The notes beneath the pieces are model-generated. The model worked only from the letters and a program-made list of their open reading frames with translations, searched no databases and was not told the DNA's origin. Made by a program: the position numbers and the translations under genes. Below are positions 22,174 to 26,394 of a stretch of DNA of 26,394 nucleotides, piece by piece. Where the stretch lies: NCBI GenBank assembly GCA_016800925.1, contig JABCPU010000795.1, forward strand, positions 1 to 26,394, read 5' to 3'. How positions within the stretch are numbered: position 1 is the first letter of the stretch; each line of letters starts with the position of its first letter. The DNA is from Suillus spraguei (taxonomy: Eukaryota > Basidiomycota > Agaricomycetes > Boletales > Suillaceae).

Positions 22174-23128
22174 TCATGCCCAGTTGTCGATAAGAGAATC
22201 CCGCATTTCTCCGATGACAGCTGAAGAACTTTGTCCTTTAAGCTCTGTGGTGAAATGCGTTGAAAAGGTGAAAAAAGGAGGCGAGAATGGTGGACCCACT
22301 GAATGCAGCTTCGATAACACTGATCTCTGTGGCGGTAGTGTCCAGTCCAGTAAACGCACACCAGTCGTTCACGACGAGACCTCCACCGATAACGTCTGAG
22401 CCTCGGTTGACAGTACCAGCCTAGAGTAAAGTCAGTTACAATATGCCTGCGCTGGACTTCCTATGAACACGCACCACAAGGGGAATTTGTAGAAGACTGC
22501 TCAGTTCATCCTGGTCCTGAATACTCGTTTTTGGGTGAACAAGTCCGCCTTGATTTGAGAGTGCACAATAGCTCCCGACAAGAACGTTATCTGCGACGGT
22601 CTGCCTGAAGACCTCAACCTTCAGCACATCGGCAATTATTTCTTCCGTCTCGCGATCGACGTCAGGGTGGACGAGAGCAACGTAATCGTTGCAGGCGATG
22701 ACGTTTCCTAGGGCAGATAGACGTTCTTCGACTCGCTGGATCGAAACGGCATCAGGAAGGGAGTTGCGCAGATGCTGCAGTTCCTGATCAGTCGTTGTTG
22801 AAGGGACGAGGAGACCGTGTCTATTTCCTAGAAACGATGGACATCAGACTTTGGTGAAAATATGGGTAAAACTAAGTCACAGACCTGCAGTCAATCTCCC
22901 AACGATGCGGATGCCGCCGATGGTAGAATGCACGATGGGAATGACATCGCCGAGCTCAGCCTCAAAGGCTGAGTAGAAATTTGCGCTGCCTTGGATTGCA
23001 GCTAGGCAGTAGCTGTTGGTTAGTTTTGAGAAGACGCCGATCTCGCTACTATTTTCGAATTGGATGCCTGCGATGTGTTATGGGATGTGCAAGATTACGC
23101 ATCAATAGAGACACGCACGAGTTGCCAT
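22174..23128 (-). CDS. TIF6: Eukaryotic translation initiation factor 6 (60S anti-association factor)
   Basis: Exons are 23128-23119 (10 nt), 23067-22885, 22827-22475, 22420-22300 and 22244-22174. The introns are 51, 57, 54 and 55 nt. The spliced length is exactly 246 codons, giving 245 residues, the usual eIF6 size, with no frame problem. The factor binds uL14 on the 60S subunit, prevents early joining with 40S and takes part in 60S maturation in the nucleolus. Visible blocks are [113 protein letters not shown] and [20 protein letters not shown]. The last intron must be removed for the C-terminus [20 protein letters not shown]. It is divergent from NDUFAF7. Confidence 0.97.
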
Positions 23129-23529
23129 GGTTGTTGAAGGTCTGGATAGTAATCTACAGCTGGTCTGAGAAGTTAGACGGAAGATAGAACAGAATACAGA
23201 AAAGAGTGATAAGGTTGAAGGTAGTGATCAAAGTATTTGAGTGGTTGACCCCAGTGTGTGATCTGCCAATTTTCATATAAGGCTAATCTACAGTGTGGCG
23301 AGTCAAGCTCGCGCTTCCGCTTTCGCATGCGGCATATGGAAGCTATTTTTACTCAAGTTCCGATGACTCTACGAACGAATCACAGAGGCATAATGCGGCT
23401 CAAGATGATTCGCAACAACTAGCTCGAGTCACAATCGACTGCAGCTTTGCACTACAGGGTTCCGCTTTTGGAACCATAGATCGCTATAGCGAATTGGATC
23501 GGATTTCAGTTCAAGTTGCTAAACCATAG
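23129..23529. promoter_or_regulatory. Divergent promoter region, TIF6 / NDUFAF7
   Basis: These 401 bp lie between two starts facing away from each other. A 79-codon frame without ATG lies directly before the NDUFAF7 ATG and ends in TAG just ahead of it; I treat it as leader. No specific factor site is recognised. Confidence 0.5.
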
Positions 23530-25216
23530 ATGCTCAGATTTGCTACAAGGAATGGACTGTCTTCGTGGCTGAAGCAGTCAAACTGCTGTCATGGACTCAA
23601 TGCAAGAACTATCTTGCGTACCCGCATGATGTCTGGAGATTCCTTCGGTGCTTTGACAGACGTCGAGAAAATTATGCTGGATAGTGTCAAGGTGAGGTCT
23701 TCAACCATGTAACTTCTCAAGTACGGGTCTCATAAACTGAAGGCAACAGGCCCTATATCATTCTCGACGTTCATGCAACTTAGTCTCGGGCACCCCACAC
23801 ATGGGTACTACATGAAACCGGAACACGCTGTCTTTGGCACTCAAGGTGACTTTATCACCAGTCCTGAGATTAGCCAGGTGTTTGGCGAGGTGAGATGCAT
23901 GCTATCATATATGTCACATCTTGACGACGCGAAATGTGTTACAAATAGCTTGTTGCATTATGGATGATAAAACAGTGGATGGATACGGATGTTAAGGTAC
24001 CCTTCAGAATAGTGGAACTTGGACCTGGTAGGGGAACGCTGATGGACGACATGCTTCGGGTGGGTGATGCTGAACGTGTCATTGGTCGCTTCTCACCGTG
24101 TTTCTTACAGGTTTTGAAACAGCTTCCTGCAGCACGCGGAAAATTAAAGAGTGTTCACCTTGTTGAGAGCAGTGCGACTATGCGTGCTTTGCAGGAAAGC
24201 AAGCTTGGCAAGGCTTCTCAGGAGGAAATTTCAAGATAATGTGGCATGATGCAATCGAAGAGATTGAGCACGAGGAAGATGTTTTCACTATGCTGGTCGC
24301 TCATGAATTTTTCGATGCCCTTCCCGTGAACGTCATTGAGGTGAGTTCCACTTAGAGAAACGAACATTTGATTTACTAGCAGGAATTATAGAGAACCCAA
24401 CAAGGCTGGCATGAGGTGCTAATCGCCCCCTCGAGTGATCCAAGCATCAAATACGCCATGCCCTCTCCAGAGTCAGACCAAAATTCAGATTCTCCCCCGC
24501 AATTGCATCACAGTTCGCGCTGGACGCGTGTTCTTTCGCCAACTCCAACAGCATCATCGACCCTCCTTGGACTTGCATCTCCTCGGTTCTTTTCGCTCCC
24601 TGTAGGCACACGTATAGAGGTATCCAGAGCGTCCATGAATCAAGCACGGGGTATTGGGAAACTTATCAATACCAAGAGCGGAGGATGCGCGCTTGTCATT
24701 GACTATGGTGCAGACAACGCCTTTGATGATTCATTGCGGGTATGAATTCCAGACGCATGCACTGAATTCTGACCTATAACCATTCATAGGCCTTCAAACA
24801 GCATAAAATTGTCGATATCTTCTGCAGTCCCGGGGAATGCGATGTCACGAGTAATGTCGACTTTGCGCTGTTGAAAGAGTCTATGGCTGACCTTGGTACG
24901 TCTCATGATGGTACTTTGCTGCATAATTAGTTATTCAAGATGTACAGTCTCGACACATGGCCCCATCTCCCAACGCAACTTCCTCACGTGCATGGGCATA
25001 GAAATTAGGGCTGCCGCTCTTGTGCGTTCGGCTTTGTCTCTAGAGAGGAAAAAAGCGATCGAAGATGGCACAAGAAGGCTCATTGATCCTCTTGGGATGG
25101 GCGAGCAATACAAGGTACTCGGAGCTGTTGCAAAAAGTACAGGAGAAGAAGGCCAAGAGGTTGGTGAGGTTTGGCCATTCACTATTATTCAAAACAGTGC
25201 ACAACAATCCATTTAA
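23530..25216 (+). CDS. NDUFAF7: Mitochondrial complex I assembly methyltransferase (NDUFAF7 / MidA), seven exons
   Basis: Exons are 23530-23691, 23743-23889, 23949-24059, 24111-24340, 24392-24739, 24790-24895 and 24948-25216. The introns are 51, 59, 51, 51, 50 and 52 nt. The family is a SAM-dependent arginine methyltransferase acting on the complex I subunit NDUFS2 in the matrix. The N-terminus (MLRFATRNGLSSWLK, ARTILRTRMM) is Arg-rich and acid-free, a good mitochondrial presequence. Family blocks are KATGPISFSTFMQLSLGHP, GDFITSPEISQVFGE, RIVELGPGRGTLMDDML (SAM motif I, about residues 123-138), VAHEFFDALPVNVIE, ALVIDYGADNAF and THGPISQRNFLTCMGIE. In exon 4 the frame changes near 24221-24230: KLGKASQE before, FKIMWHDAIEEIEHEED after. 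One base (probably a G in GGAGG) is missing; with it the protein is 457 residues. Otherwise translation stops at 24239. Confidence 0.94.
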
Positions 25217-25337
25217 TTGCAAGATGGGTGCATGACAGTCAAGCACATAGTAAATACAATACATAGCAAGAACCTCAGAATCAACAGCGTACTACAAAAC
25301 CGCTCTAAAATGAACACGCCACCGAGGAGCCTACGGT
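25217..25337. terminator. Shared 3' region, NDUFAF7 / GMC oxidoreductase
   Basis: Only 121 bp separate the two converging stop codons. It contains AATACAATAC-type A/T-rich elements, so the 3' UTRs of the two genes probably overlap. Confidence 0.4.

Positions 25338-26394
<1,057 letters not shown>

Noticed and set aside
23293..23529. A 79-codon frame directly before NDUFAF7 as an upstream ORF
   Set aside because: It has no ATG; the NDUFAF7 presequence starts cleanly at 23530.

Overview
The window looks like nuclear DNA from a filamentous basidiomycete, most likely an agaricomycete. Protein-coding genes are split by many very short introns (47-73 nt, most often 51 nt) with GT..AG ends. Recognisable proteins are eukaryotic (ribosomal eS10, eIF6, ORC1, complex I assembly factor NDUFAF7, indoleamine 2,3-dioxygenase), with fungal families beside them (PDR-type ABC transporter, MYND-finger proteins, GMC oxidoreductase). 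I see no tRNA, rRNA, CRISPR array or intact transposon.

Left edge (1 to about 2.3 kb, minus): the decayed C-terminal half of a PDR/CDR-type ABC transporter, with stops, frameshifts and a missing piece of its second nucleotide-binding domain. A gene-poor stretch follows (2.3-3.6 kb). Then comes a 3-exon plus-strand gene (3617-7154) for an 1139-residue membrane-anchored, mostly low-complexity protein of unknown function.

Centre-left (7.4-12.4 kb): ribosomal protein eS10 (plus) converges on a type II membrane protein resembling O-fucosyltransferases (minus). Next are a protein phosphatase 1 inhibitor of the YPI1/PPP1R11 family (minus) and a small MYND zinc-finger protein (minus) whose frame is broken by one base. 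A 1.8-kb stretch without a recognisable gene follows.

Centre-right (14.2-21.9 kb): indoleamine 2,3-dioxygenase (minus; first step of the kynurenine pathway to NAD) is divergent from ORC1 (plus; replication origin recognition). ORC1 has two ACGCGT boxes just upstream of its ATG, as expected for a G1/S-regulated gene. It converges on a larger MYND-domain protein (minus).

Right (22.2-26.4 kb): eIF6/TIF6 (minus; five exons, fully consistent at 245 residues) is divergent from NDUFAF7 (plus; seven exons). NDUFAF7 converges on a GMC oxidoreductase (minus) cut by the window end.

The genes do not form a pathway; this is mostly ordinary housekeeping territory. The oddest global feature is that several conserved genes (small MYND protein, IDO, ORC1, NDUFAF7, GMC) each need a single-base correction, mostly at or beside a short G/C or A/T run, to give a full-length protein, while RPS10, the fucosyltransferase-like gene, YPI1 and TIF6 need none. 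Base-calling error is the simplest explanation, but real lesions are not excluded. I did not find a convincing new biological system.
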